From positions 6,821 to 23,738 of the forward strand of contig DCTI01000086.1 in the NCBI GenBank assembly GCA_002329525.1: DNA of 16,918 nucleotides, written 5' to 3'. Every line of letters starts with the position of its first letter. Position 1 is the first letter of the stretch. The DNA comes from Negativicutes bacterium UBA1444 (GTDB lineage Bacteria > Bacillota > Negativicutes > UBA1444). Position numbers and translations under genes: made by a program. The notes beneath the pieces are model-generated. The model had not been told where the DNA came from, made no database searches, and was given only the letters and a program-made list of their open reading frames with translations. Positions 1 to 7,532 of this stretch are shown here, one piece after another.

Positions 1-233
1 ACCGAATAGCGGGTGCGGTTGCCGCTCTGGATGTAGCCCTCGCACAACAGCTGCTGATAGGCTTTTTCGACCGTGATTTTGCTCACGGACAGACTGTCGG
101 CCAACCAGCGGATGGAGGGCATTTTTTCTCCTTCTTTCAAATTTTGCTGCTCGATTTCCTCGCGGAAATGACGATAGAGCTGCATATACAGCGGTTCGGC
201 GCTGGCATGGTCGAGCAAGATCAAATTTGGCAT
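1..233 (-). CDS. GntR-family (MocR/PdxR-like) transcriptional regulator, N-terminal part
   Basis: Only the first 77 codons lie in the window; the gene runs off the left edge. Read on the minus strand it begins MPNLILLDHASAEPLYMQLY and forms a complete GntR winged helix: a 'PLYMQLYRHFREEI' helix, the 'GEKMPSIRWLADSLSVSKITVEKAY' recognition region (residues about 38-62) and the wing 'LCEGYIQSGN'. The TVEKAYQQL...GYI pattern is typical of the MocR subgroup, whose C-terminal half is a PLP-binding aminotransferase fold that senses B6; that half is not visible here. A GGGAGG ribosome binding site (237-242 on the plus strand) precedes the ATG. It is transcribed away from pdxK across a shared 136-bp spacer, so it probably controls the B6 genes. 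A GntR protein with a different sensor domain cannot be excluded. Confidence 0.8.
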   Translation of the reverse strand, partial: MPNLILLDHASAEPLYMQLYRHFREEIEQQNLKEGEKMPSIRWLADSLSVSKITVEKAYQQLLCEGYIQSGNRTRYS

Positions 234-369
234 ATTCCCTCCCGAACTGTACCTATTTAAAATATTCGTTCTGTATATTTTAATAGTATCAGATTTCTTC
301 TATAATACAACCATGTTTGAAAAAGAAGCCCATCAAAAATAGTTTGCATGTGACAGGAGGAGTTTATCC
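234..369. promoter_or_regulatory. Divergent pdxR-like/pdxK control region with direct repeats
   Basis: This AT-rich spacer separates the GntR-type gene from pdxK. Two CTGTA words (247-251 and 271-275) lie 24 bp apart in the same orientation and each is followed by an AT-rich tract, including the palindrome TATTTAAAATA (254-264). Direct repeats of this kind are the usual operators of MocR/PdxR proteins. A consensus -10 TATAAT for pdxK sits at 301-306 with only a weak -35 (TTTTAA, 278-283) that abuts the second repeat, an arrangement suited to activation. On the minus strand TTGTAT (304-309) and TACTAT, 16 bp apart, could serve the regulator and would overlap the pdxK -10. The pdxK RBS is AGGAGG at about 355-360. 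The repeats are seen; their function is inferred. Confidence 0.5.
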
Positions 370-1179
370 ATGAATGTACCGAAGGCGCTAACCATCGCCG
401 GCTCCGACACCAGCGGCGGCGCCGGCCTGCAGGCCGATATCAAGACATTCCAGGAATTCGGCGTATACGGCATGACGGCGATCACCGTGCTGGTCGCCCA
501 GAATCCCGCCAACAACTGGGCCCACGATGTGTACCCGTTGTCGCTGGAAGCCCTGGAGGCCCAGATCAACACCGTGCTCGGCGGCATCGGCGTCGACGCC
601 ATGAAGACCGGCATGCTGGGAACCGTGGAGATCATTTCGCTGGTGGCCCGCAAACTGGACGAATACCCGGTGAAAAACGTCGTCATCGACCCGGTCATGG
701 TCTGCAAGGGCACCGACGAAGTGCTGCATCCGGAATCGGCCGTCGCCATCAGCGAGCTGCTGGCGCCCCGCGCCACCGTCATCACTCCCAACGTGTTCGA
801 GGCCAGCCAGCTGAGCGGCGTCCGCATCCAGTCCGTCGAGACCATGAAGGAGGCGGCCGTGAAAATTCACGCGCTCGGGCCCAAGTACGTCCTGATCAAG
901 GGCGGCGCCAAGCTGGGGACGGACAACGCCGTCGACCTGCTGTATGACGGCCGGGAATTCACCACTTATGAAACGCCGAAAATCGACACCGCCTATACCC
1001 ATGGCGCCGGCTGCACCTACGCCGCCGCCGTGACCGCCGGTCTGGCCCAGGGCCTGACCGTGCCGGCCGCCGTCGCCCAGGCGAAAAAATTCGTGACCCA
1101 GGCCATTCAGCACGGCTTCCCGATCAACTCCTACGTGGGCCCGACCTATCACGCCGCCCACCGCCTGGCAGGAGCGTGA
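370..1179 (+). CDS. pdxK: Pyridoxal/pyridoxine kinase (dual-cysteine, ThiD-like)
   Basis: A 269-residue cytoplasmic ribokinase-fold kinase that phosphorylates B6 vitamers (pyridoxal, pyridoxine, pyridoxamine) with ATP to give the PLP form. The substrate-binding stretch 'AGSDTSGGAGLQADIKTF' lies at residues 10-27 and the 'DPVMVCKG' motif at 107-114. The anion-hole/catalytic motif is 'HGAGC' (211-215), with Cys where most ribokinases have Asp. Cys112 and Cys215 match the two cysteines of the Bacillus/Staphylococcus ThiD-like pyridoxal kinases, which distinguishes this protein from the HMP kinase ThiD. The length is as expected. The ATG is preceded by AGGAGG with good spacing. It overlaps the end of the control region and is immediately followed by an ECF S component, so salvage kinase and transporter form one operon. 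HMP kinase activity as a side reaction is possible. Confidence 0.9.
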   Translation: MNVPKALTIAGSDTSGGAGLQADIKTFQEFGVYGMTAITVLVAQNPANNWAHDVYPLSLEALEAQINTVLGGIGVDAMKTGMLGTVEIISLVARKLDEYPVKNVVIDPVMVCKGTDEVLHPESAVAISELLAPRATVITPNVFEASQLSGVRIQSVETMKEAAVKIHALGPKYVLIKGGAKLGTDNAVDLLYDGREFTTYETPKIDTAYTHGAGCTYAAAVTAGLAQGLTVPAAVAQAKKFVTQAIQHGFPINSYVGPTYHAAHRLAGA

Positions 1180-1184
1180 CGAAT

Positions 1185-1718
1185 ATGGAACCGAGATTTC
1201 TGAGCCAGACCAAGCCCTTGGTCTACGCCGCCCTGGGCATCGCCCTGGTGTTCAGCTGCACGGCCTTCGTGAACGTGCGGCTGCCGATCGCCGCCAACGG
1301 CGGGCTGATCCATCTGGGCAACGTGCCCCTGTTCATCATCGCCATCCTGTACGGGCGCTGGCTGGGCGCGCTGGCGGGCGGCCTCGGCATGGCCCTGTTC
1401 GACGTGGTGGGCGGCTGGCTGCTCTGGGCACCGTTCACGCTGGTCATCGTCGGCCTGATGGGTTATACCGTCGGCGCCATCGGCGAAAAACACCAGAGCT
1501 TCACCGCCTATGCCCTGGCGCTGGCGGCGGCCTGCCTCATCAAGGTCGCCGGCTATTACGGCGCGGAAGGCATCATCTACGGCAACTGGATCGCGCCGCT
1601 GACCTCGATCCCCGGCAATCTCGTACAGATCGGCGTGGCGTCGGCCGTGGTGCTGCCGGTCTTGAGCAAACTGCGCAAGCATGTGCCGACGCCGTCTTGG
1701 GTCGATAGCCGCCGGTAA
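1185..1718 (+). CDS. ECF transporter S component, probable vitamin B6 (PdxU2-like) uptake
   Basis: A small integral membrane protein (177 residues from this start) with five or six hydrophobic segments, the size and pattern of substrate-binding S components of energy-coupling-factor transporters (ECF-ribofla_trS/DUF1393-like family). The stretch 'GGLIHLGNVPLF', followed by a glycine-rich helix and 'LFDVVGGWLLWAPFT', is characteristic. S components share the EcfA/A'/T module encoded elsewhere. Substrate cannot be read from the sequence, but the position directly behind pdxK and opposite a MocR-type regulator favours pyridoxine/pyridoxal; HMP or another thiamin precursor is the alternative. A GTG at 1176 overlaps the pdxK stop codon, but AGGAG at 1170-1174 is only 1 nt from it and 10 nt from the ATG at 1185, so the ATG is preferred. 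A strong terminator follows. Confidence 0.8.
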   Translation: MEPRFLSQTKPLVYAALGIALVFSCTAFVNVRLPIAANGGLIHLGNVPLFIIAILYGRWLGALAGGLGMALFDVVGGWLLWAPFTLVIVGLMGYTVGAIGEKHQSFTAYALALAAACLIKVAGYYGAEGIIYGNWIAPLTSIPGNLVQIGVASAVVLPVLSKLRKHVPTPSWVDSRR

Positions 1719-1744
1719 GGCAAAGATAATCCCGGATAAACGAG

Positions 1745-1788
1745 AACCCCCGTTTCCACCGGAATAGCCGGTGGAAACGGGGGTTTTT
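1745..1788 (+). terminator. Rho-independent terminator of the pdxK operon
   Basis: A perfect 18-bp inverted repeat (1745-1762 and 1768-1785, left arm AACCCCCGTTTCCACCGG) with a 5-nt loop AATAG runs into a TTTTT tract. In the opposite direction the hairpin is followed only by TTCTC, so termination of the converging minus-strand gene would be weaker but possible. Confidence 0.93.
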
Positions 1789-1821
1789 GCATGGCGCTTG
1801 GGTGGGGTGAGCGGCTGCCGG

Positions 1822-2928
1822 TCAGTCCGGAATCAGCTCGGTCACGTCAGCCTTGACGAACAATTTGGCGGTATTGCCATGGTAATCGGGGTTGTTGCGC
1901 AGATCCAGCTTCATTACCGGCGCGCCCGGCTCCAGGTCGAAGTCCGCGAAATTCGCCCAGACGATGAACGGGCTGGTGGCCATGGCCAGATAGTAGCTGC
2001 CGAACGACGAATCGGCGATGGAGGTCCAGATCGTCGCGCCGGCGTAGGGGTGCTTCGGATCGCCGGACACCCGGAACGGCTGGGAAGCGGCGCGGGCGAC
2101 GCTCAGGATTTCCGCCAATGCTTCCCGGTAATCGTTGGGTTTGGGCGACATCTTCATATAGTAGGCGGCGCGGACGAACCGGTCGGTGGGTTCGGTCGAG
2201 CCGGGCAGCGGCTTCGTGCCGCCGAAGCCCTGGTATTGCCGCAGGTTTTCCTGCTGCTTGTCGAACGACGGCTGGTTGGTCATGATCGTATAGTTGCGGT
2301 TGTGGTTCACGACCGGCTTGCCGTTGATGTACTCGATGATCGCCGAGTCGCCGGATTTGTCCGTCAGGGACAGGTGCAGAACCGCCGCCGACATGGTGGT
2401 CCCGGCGCCCGGCACGGTGACCGGAATGGGCTGGGACACGACCTGGAACGACGAACCGTCGATGGCCCGCAGGGCGTCGGCCACGGTCTCGAAGTTATCC
2501 AGAATGTATTGGCCCCACAAGGCCAGCGACAAGCCGGGGACGCTCTCGTCCCGCTTGCCGTAATCGCTGGGGTCCAACCAGAGCATGTTCGCGACCAGGC
2601 CCTTTTCGTTCATGCCGTCGGACATTGCGCTTTTGCCGCTCGGCAGCCAGGCCGAAGCGGTCACGATACTGGCGTACTTCGAAGTCCAAGTCACGGAATT
2701 TTTGCCGGCCAGCCCGTCGCGTTCGAGGCCGCGGGGCAAGAGCCAGAGCGAGGTGCCCATGTCCACGGGCCAGTCCATGTTTCGGGCGGTCAGCACCGCC
2801 TGCCCGTTGTCGGCCGACAGCATCCGGCTGCAGGCGGATGCGCCGGGAATCGCGTAGAACAGGGAAACGCCAACGACCAAAGATACCAGGCATACCACAG
2901 AGATGATTTTCGGGGTAAGATGCATCAT
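1822..2928 (-). CDS. Exported choloylglycine hydrolase / penicillin V acylase-family Ntn hydrolase
   Basis: A 368-residue linear-amide C-N hydrolase of the CBAH superfamily (bile salt hydrolases, penicillin V acylases, some acyl-homoserine-lactone acylases). Residues 1-32 are a signal peptide ending 'GASA', so cleavage would expose Cys33 as the N-terminal nucleophile. Relative to that Cys the family residues are present: Arg49 and Asp52 in 'ARNMDW' (+16 and +19), Asn114 after the 'GMNEKGL' motif, Asn218 in 'MTNQPSFD', and Arg250 in 'DRFVRA'. Export argues for an extracytoplasmic substrate (penicillin V, N-acyl amino acid, N-acyl homoserine lactone or bile salt); the sequence does not say which. 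Two consecutive ATG codons start it; the GAGGAGG box (2933-2939) is 4 nt from the first and 7 nt from the second, which may be the real start. It stands alone, facing the pdxK operon. Confidence 0.87.
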   Translation of the reverse strand: MMHLTPKIISVVCLVSLVVGVSLFYAIPGASACSRMLSADNGQAVLTARNMDWPVDMGTSLWLLPRGLERDGLAGKNSVTWTSKYASIVTASAWLPSGKSAMSDGMNEKGLVANMLWLDPSDYGKRDESVPGLSLALWGQYILDNFETVADALRAIDGSSFQVVSQPIPVTVPGAGTTMSAAVLHLSLTDKSGDSAIIEYINGKPVVNHNRNYTIMTNQPSFDKQQENLRQYQGFGGTKPLPGSTEPTDRFVRAAYYMKMSPKPNDYREALAEILSVARAASQPFRVSGDPKHPYAGATIWTSIADSSFGSYYLAMATSPFIVWANFADFDLEPGAPVMKLDLRNNPDYHGNTAKLFVKADVTELIPD

Positions 2929-3040
2929 GTCGCCTCCTCACAGTATCCAAGTTCTTTTTATACCGACATTTTAACACTCTGATCCTGCTATTTCCAGATA
3001 GAAAAGTTTTGGAAAGCAGGGAGGAAAGCAAAGTGCCGAA

Positions 3041-3066
3041 AAATAAAAAAAGCCGTTACCGGCTTT
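3041..3066 (-). terminator. Terminator of the small minus-strand gene, enclosing its stop codon
   Basis: On the minus strand AAAGCCG-GTAA-CGGCTTT forms a 7-bp stem with a 4-nt loop, followed by a T-rich tail (TTTTATTTTT). The TAA stop codon of the 47-codon gene lies inside the loop, so the transcript ends almost exactly where translation ends. Confidence 0.85.
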
Positions 3067-3199
3067 GGGCAGGTGAGCGCTTAACATCCGGAACTTCCGT
3101 GACCCGAATACCGGGGACCTGTTCCCCTTTGGCATGGGTGATCGCTTCTTCCAAGCCAGCGGCGATCGAAGCGGCAAAAGGGCTCAATTTATTTTTCAT
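3056..3199 (-). CDS. Small protein (47 aa) resembling the N-terminal arm of XRE-type antitoxins
   Basis: The protein starts MKNKLSPFAASIAAGLEEAI and ends VTEVPDVKRSPAQSR. The segment 'AGLEEAITHAKGEQVPGIRV' resembles the arm that precedes the HTH in many XRE/HigA-like regulators of toxin-antitoxin pairs ('GLEEAL..AKGE...R.'), but the HTH itself is missing and the frame closes seven residues after 'PDVK'. The gene looks real despite its size: a promoter (TTGAAA, 16 bp, TATAAT), GGAGG 8 nt before ATG and a terminator overlapping the stop codon all agree. No membrane segment or Cys is present. It is transcribed divergently from the type I restriction operon. It could be a truncated antitoxin or a functional short regulator or peptide. 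Family assignment is by eye and tentative; existence of the gene is better supported. Confidence 0.7.
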   Translation of the reverse strand: MKNKLSPFAASIAAGLEEAITHAKGEQVPGIRVTEVPDVKRSPAQSR

Positions 3200-3431
3200 G
3201 GCATTTACCTCCGCGACGGTAATCAACTGCATTATACGTCAATGACGCATTTTTTCAAGCGGAAAGCAAGATTTTGCGTGGCGGGAAATTTTCGGCGAAG
3301 ACTGGCAAATGTCGTAGACGGAGCGACAGGCGAAAACGGGCCAAAAATAATTTTCGTGCCAGGCAGGGAAATGGAAGCGGAAGGAAGAAGGAAATCAACT
3401 GATTGCCGATTATCCGATGCGGGGTGACGTG
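3200..3431. other. Spacer between the 47-aa gene and hsdR
   Basis: The left part holds the RBS and promoter of the minus-strand small gene. From about 3259 to 3416 I see purine-rich sequence but no convincing rightward promoter or terminator. Expression of hsdR may start from a weak or non-canonical promoter here. Confidence 0.5.
3231..3258 (-). promoter_or_regulatory. Sigma-70-type promoter of the 47-aa gene, with an internal palindrome
   Basis: On the minus strand TTGAAA (plus-strand 3253-3258) and a perfect TATAAT (3231-3236) are 16 bp apart. The spacer contains the palindrome CGTCA-A-TGACG (3237-3247), placed exactly between the two hexamers as a repressor operator would be. Confidence 0.8.
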
Positions 3432-6188
3432 ATGAACCAGAACCCTGAACAAAAGGCGCGGGACAATATTGACCGTCAATTGGCGGCCTGCGGCTGGAAC
3501 CTTCAGAACAAGCAGCAAATCAATCTGTTTGCGGGCTGCGGCGTCGCGGTGCGTGAATATCAGACCAGCGCCGGCCCGGCCGATTACATTCTGTTTGTGG
3601 ACCAGAAGCCGGTCGGCGTCATTGAGGCCAAGAAAGAGGAAGAGGGCCACAAACTGACCGTAGTCGAGGAACAGTCGACGGAATACGCAGCCAGCAAGCT
3701 GAAATATCTCGACAACGCACCGCTAAATTTTGTTTATGAAAGCACTGGCATCCTTACGCATTTTACCGATTATCGCGATCCCAAACCCCGGGCCCGCGAA
3801 GTGTTCACATTCCATCGGCCGGAAACCTTCCGGGAATGGCTGAAAAAGGACAAATCCTTGCGCGGCGGCTTGTTGGCGATTCCGGCTTTGCCGGAACCGG
3901 GCCTGCGCGACTGCCAGATCCGGGCGATCAAAACCCTGGAGCAATCCTTCCGCGACAACCGGCCGCGCGCACTGATCCAGATGGCGACCGGCTCGGGCAA
4001 GACCTATACGGCCATCACTTTCATTTATCGACTGCTGAAATACGCCGACGCCAAGCGCGTGCTGTTTCTCGTGGATACGAAAAACCTCGGCGAACAGGCG
4101 GAACAGGAGTTTCTGTCCTATCTGCCCAATGACGACAACCGCAAATTCACCGAGCTGTATAATGTACAACGCCTGAAATCCGGCTATGTCGCCACGGACA
4201 GCCAGGTGTGCATCAGCACCATTCAGCGCCTATACTCCATCCTGAAGGGCGAAGAACTGAACGAGAGCGCCGAAGAAACCAATCCCGGCGAAATCCAGTG
4301 GGGCAAGCGAGAACCTCTGCCGGTCGTGTATAATGAGAAGGTTCCCCTGGAATTTTTTGATTTCGTGGTCATCGACGAATGCCACCGCAGCATCTATAAT
4401 ATTTGGAAGCAAGTGATCGAGTATTTCGACGCGTTCCTGATCGGGCTGACCGCGACCCCGGACAAGCGAACCTTCGGCTTTTTCAATCAGAACATCGTCA
4501 GCGAATACACGCATGAAGCTGCCGTGGTCGACGGCGTGAACGTCGGCCATGTCGTCTACCTGATCGAAACCCGGATCAGCAAACAGGGATCGGCCATCTG
4601 GAAGGGCGAATACGTCGACAAGCGGGAACGGCTGACCCGCCGCAAGCGCTGGGAGCAACTGGACGAGGACCTGACCTATTCGGCGAAAAAACTGGATGAC
4701 GAAGTGGTGAACCCCAGCCAGATTCGCGCCGTCATCCGGACCTTCAAGGAACGGCTGCCGGAAATCTTCCCGCACCGCGACGAAGTTCCCAAAACCCTGG
4801 TTTTCGCCAAAACCGACAGCCACGCCGACGACATCATCCAGATCGTGCGGGAAGAATTCAACGCGGGCAACTCCTTTTGCAAGAAAGTGACCTACAATGC
4901 CGACGAAGACCCGAAATCGGTGCTGTCCCAGTTCCGTAACGATTATTATCCCCGGATCGCCGTCACGGTCGACATGATCGCCACCGGCACCGATATCAAG
5001 CCGCTGGAATGTCTGATCTTCCTGCGGGACGTCAAAAGCAGAAACTATTTCGAACAGATGAAAGGACGCGGCACGCGGGTCATCCCCCTGGACGACCTGA
5101 AGAAAGTAACGCCGTCCGCCCAATACACGAAAGATCATTTTGTGATCATCGACGCCGTGGGCGTCACCAAATCGTTGAAAACCGACAGCCGGCCCTTGGA
5201 CAGCAAACCGTCCGTGCCGTTGAAGGATCTGTTGGCGGCGGTGGCGGTAGGCGCCCGGGACGAAGGTTTGTTTTCCTCCCTGGCCGGTCGGTTGCTGCGA
5301 TTGGAAAAGCAGCTGACCGACAAGGAAAAAGAACAATTTGCGAAGAAAAGCCAGGGGCGGAGCCTGCAACAGGTCGCCGGGGCCTTGCTGCAAGCCTATG
5401 ACCCCGACCACATCGAAGAAACCACCCGTCAAAAATTCGCCGTACCGCCAGAACAGACGCCGGACCCCGCGCAACTGGCGCAGGTGAGCAAGGAACTCGC
5501 CAATGCGGTGGCGGCCGTCTTTACCGGCGAACTCAATGCCTATGTGGAAAATGTCCGCAAGGTCCACGAACAGGTCATCGACGCCGTGAATCTTGATACG
5601 CTGGAATTCGCTGGCTGGGATGCCCGATCGGCGGACAAAGCGAACGAGCTGATCGGCGATTTCAAGGCCTATCTGGAGGCCAATCGGGACGAGATCACCG
5701 CGCTGCAGATTTTTTACAGCCAACCCTATCGCCGGCGGGAGCTGACCTATGCGATGATCCGGGACCTGCTGGAGAAAATCAAACTGGAAAAACCGACCCT
5801 GGCCCCGGTGCGGGTCTGGCAGGCGTATGAGCAACTGGACCGGGTCAACTGCGGCAACCCGAAAAACGAACTGGTGGCGCTGGTGGCCGTGGTGCGGCGG
5901 GTGCTCGGCATCGACGGACAGCTGACGCCCTATGACCGGACCGTGGACAAGAACTTTCAGGACTGGGTCTTCCGGAAACAGGCCGGCGCCGCGCCGAAAT
6001 TCACGCCGGAGCAGATGGAGTGGCTGCGGCTGATCAAGGAGCATATCGCCCTGTCCTTCCATCTGGAGCGGGAGGACCTGGATTACGCGCCGTTCGATGC
6101 CCAAGGCGGCTTGGGGCGGATGTGGCAGCTATTTGGCGACAAGACGGATGAAATCATTGCGGAATTGAATGAGGGACTGGTGGCGTAA
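3432..6188 (+). CDS. hsdR: Type I restriction enzyme, R (endonuclease/translocase) subunit
   Basis: A 918-residue DNA translocase and nuclease of a type I restriction-modification complex (R2M2S). The N-terminal PD-(D/E)xK nuclease is visible as 'GPADYILF' (Asp near residue 51) followed by 'GVIEAKK' (Glu/Lys near 65-67). The SF2 motor has Walker A 'ATGSGKT' (about 185-191), a DECH box 'VIDECH' (about 312-317), motif III 'LTATP' (about 338-342) and motif VI 'QMKGRGTRV' (about 540-548). The C-terminal 350 residues resemble the EcoEI-type C-terminal region that binds the methylase core. An upstream in-frame ATG at 3417 exists, but it lacks an RBS; the ATG at 3432 follows GGGGTGA and gives the family-like start MNQNPEQKARDNI. 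All catalytic motifs are intact. It heads an operon and is followed 3 nt later by hsdS. Confidence 0.95.
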   Translation: MNQNPEQKARDNIDRQLAACGWNLQNKQQINLFAGCGVAVREYQTSAGPADYILFVDQKPVGVIEAKKEEEGHKLTVVEEQSTEYAASKLKYLDNAPLNFVYESTGILTHFTDYRDPKPRAREVFTFHRPETFREWLKKDKSLRGGLLAIPALPEPGLRDCQIRAIKTLEQSFRDNRPRALIQMATGSGKTYTAITFIYRLLKYADAKRVLFLVDTKNLGEQAEQEFLSYLPNDDNRKFTELYNVQRLKSGYVATDSQVCISTIQRLYSILKGEELNESAEETNPGEIQWGKREPLPVVYNEKVPLEFFDFVVIDECHRSIYNIWKQVIEYFDAFLIGLTATPDKRTFGFFNQNIVSEYTHEAAVVDGVNVGHVVYLIETRISKQGSAIWKGEYVDKRERLTRRKRWEQLDEDLTYSAKKLDDEVVNPSQIRAVIRTFKERLPEIFPHRDEVPKTLVFAKTDSHADDIIQIVREEFNAGNSFCKKVTYNADEDPKSVLSQFRNDYYPRIAVTVDMIATGTDIKPLECLIFLRDVKSRNYFEQMKGRGTRVIPLDDLKKVTPSAQYTKDHFVIIDAVGVTKSLKTDSRPLDSKPSVPLKDLLAAVAVGARDEGLFSSLAGRLLRLEKQLTDKEKEQFAKKSQGRSLQQVAGALLQAYDPDHIEETTRQKFAVPPEQTPDPAQLAQVSKELANAVAAVFTGELNAYVENVRKVHEQVIDAVNLDTLEFAGWDARSADKANELIGDFKAYLEANRDEITALQIFYSQPYRRRELTYAMIRDLLEKIKLEKPTLAPVRVWQAYEQLDRVNCGNPKNELVALVAVVRRVLGIDGQLTPYDRTVDKNFQDWVFRKQAGAAPKFTPEQMEWLRLIKEHIALSFHLEREDLDYAPFDAQGGLGRMWQLFGDKTDEIIAELNEGLVA

Positions 6189-6191
6189 CGA

Positions 6192-7532
6192 GTGGAAAAG
6201 GAACAAGAGTTGCCGAGCGGCTGGACCGTTGCAAAATTGAAAGACATTGCCGACTGGAGTTCAGGTGGGACTCCGAAGGCAACAGTCCCCGAGTATTATG
6301 GCGGTGATATTCCGTGGCTTATTATTGGAGATTTAAATGATGGATATGTTTATAAGTCGGCCTCTTCATTAACTACTCTCGGGCTCAAAGAAAGTTCGGC
6401 AAAAATGGTAAAACCATACAGTGTGCTGGTTGCAATGTATGGAAGTATTGGAAAATTGGGTATTAACCGTATTCCCGTAGCAACAAACCAAGCAATTGCT
6501 TTTACTGAAAAATTATATGAAATAGTCACAAACCGATATTTATTTTTCTATCTATTGTTTGTTCGACCTCAATTGTTGGGCCTTGGTCAAGGTGGGACGC
6601 AGAAGAATATAAGTCAAACGATTTTAAAAGAAGTTTTTATTTCCCTTCCTCCCCTCCCCGAGCAACACCGCATCATCGCCAAAATCGAAGAATTGTTCAG
6701 TGAACTGGACAAGGGCGTCGAGAGCCTGAAAACGGCCCAGGAACAGCTGAAGATTTACCGGCAGTCGGTTCTGCAGCGGGCGTTTGAGGGAACGTTGACC
6801 GAAGAGTGGCGAAAGACTTCTTGGCAATGGACCATGTTGGGGGATTTTGCAAAGGAAATCAAGATTGGCCCGTTTGGGACTATGCTGCATGAATCAGACT
6901 ATGTTCAAGAAGGGATACCGGTAATCAATCCGAAGCATATAAAAAATCAACGCATTTTTCCGGACCCTCGCAATGCGATCACCTCTGAAAAGGTCAAGGA
7001 GTTATCGGCCTATGTTCTGAAAGAAAATGATATTGTACTCGGACGACGTGGTGAAATGGGCAGGACTGCCAGTGTTACACAAAGAGAAGCGGGATGGCTT
7101 TGTGGCACCGGTAGTATGATTATAAGATTGATCCCCAATAATTCGGCCAAGCTTTATAGTATGATTCTCGCAGAACGACGAGTCCGAAATTATTTGGAAG
7201 AGAACTGTGCCGGAACCACAATGAACAATTTGAACGAGAAAATCGTAAGGCAAATTCCGATACCCATTATTCCCGTTAGTGAGCAACCACTTATTCTTGC
7301 TGAGATCGAATCCCGTCTGTCGGTCTGCGACAAGCTGGAGGAATCCATCTCTCAAAGCCTGCTGCAAGCCGAAGCGCTGCGGCAAAGCATCCTGAAAAAA
7401 GCCTTTGCCGGCCTGCTGGTGCCCCAAGACCCGCAGGATGAACCGGCGGAAAAACTGCTGGCGCGCATCCGGGCCGAGCGGGCCCAAGCGCAATCGACTC
7501 AGAAGGTCGCCAAGGGAAGGAAGAAACAATGA
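6192..7532 (+). CDS. hsdS: Type I restriction enzyme, S (specificity) subunit
   Basis: A 446-residue DNA-recognition subunit with the classical two-fold layout: target recognition domain 1 (about residues 5-150, 'LPSGWTVAKLKDIADWSSGG' at its start), conserved coiled-coil helix 1 ('PPLPEQHRIIAKIEELFSEL', about 152-200), TRD2 (about 212-365) and conserved helix 2 ('EIESRLSVCDKLEESI...LRQSILKKAFAG', about 370-415). It ends in a basic tail 'GRKKQ'. The start is GTG 3 nt after the hsdR stop with no strong RBS, so translation is probably coupled to hsdR. The two TRDs are clearly more AT-rich than the conserved segments and the flanking hsdR and hsdM, as expected of domains exchanged by recombination. 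It shares 4 nt with hsdM. The target sequence cannot be predicted from here. Confidence 0.95.
   Translation: MEKEQELPSGWTVAKLKDIADWSSGGTPKATVPEYYGGDIPWLIIGDLNDGYVYKSASSLTTLGLKESSAKMVKPYSVLVAMYGSIGKLGINRIPVATNQAIAFTEKLYEIVTNRYLFFYLLFVRPQLLGLGQGGTQKNISQTILKEVFISLPPLPEQHRIIAKIEELFSELDKGVESLKTAQEQLKIYRQSVLQRAFEGTLTEEWRKTSWQWTMLGDFAKEIKIGPFGTMLHESDYVQEGIPVINPKHIKNQRIFPDPRNAITSEKVKELSAYVLKENDIVLGRRGEMGRTASVTQREAGWLCGTGSMIIRLIPNNSAKLYSMILAERRVRNYLEENCAGTTMNNLNEKIVRQIPIPIIPVSEQPLILAEIESRLSVCDKLEESISQSLLQAEALRQSILKKAFAGLLVPQDPQDEPAEKLLARIRAERAQAQSTQKVAKGRKKQ

Noticed and set aside
388..1161. Antisense frame over pdxK
   Set aside because: Gly/His/Asp-rich composition typical of a third-position-GC shadow.
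1771..2982. Long open frame on the plus strand antisense to the Ntn hydrolase
   Set aside because: Composition is Arg/Gly/His-rich without any family motif; it is the GC-codon shadow of a gene with a complete catalytic set and signal peptide.
4230..6104. 624-codon frame antisense to hsdR
   Set aside because: It has no RBS and no recognisable domain, and it lies wholly within a gene with all nuclease and helicase motifs intact.
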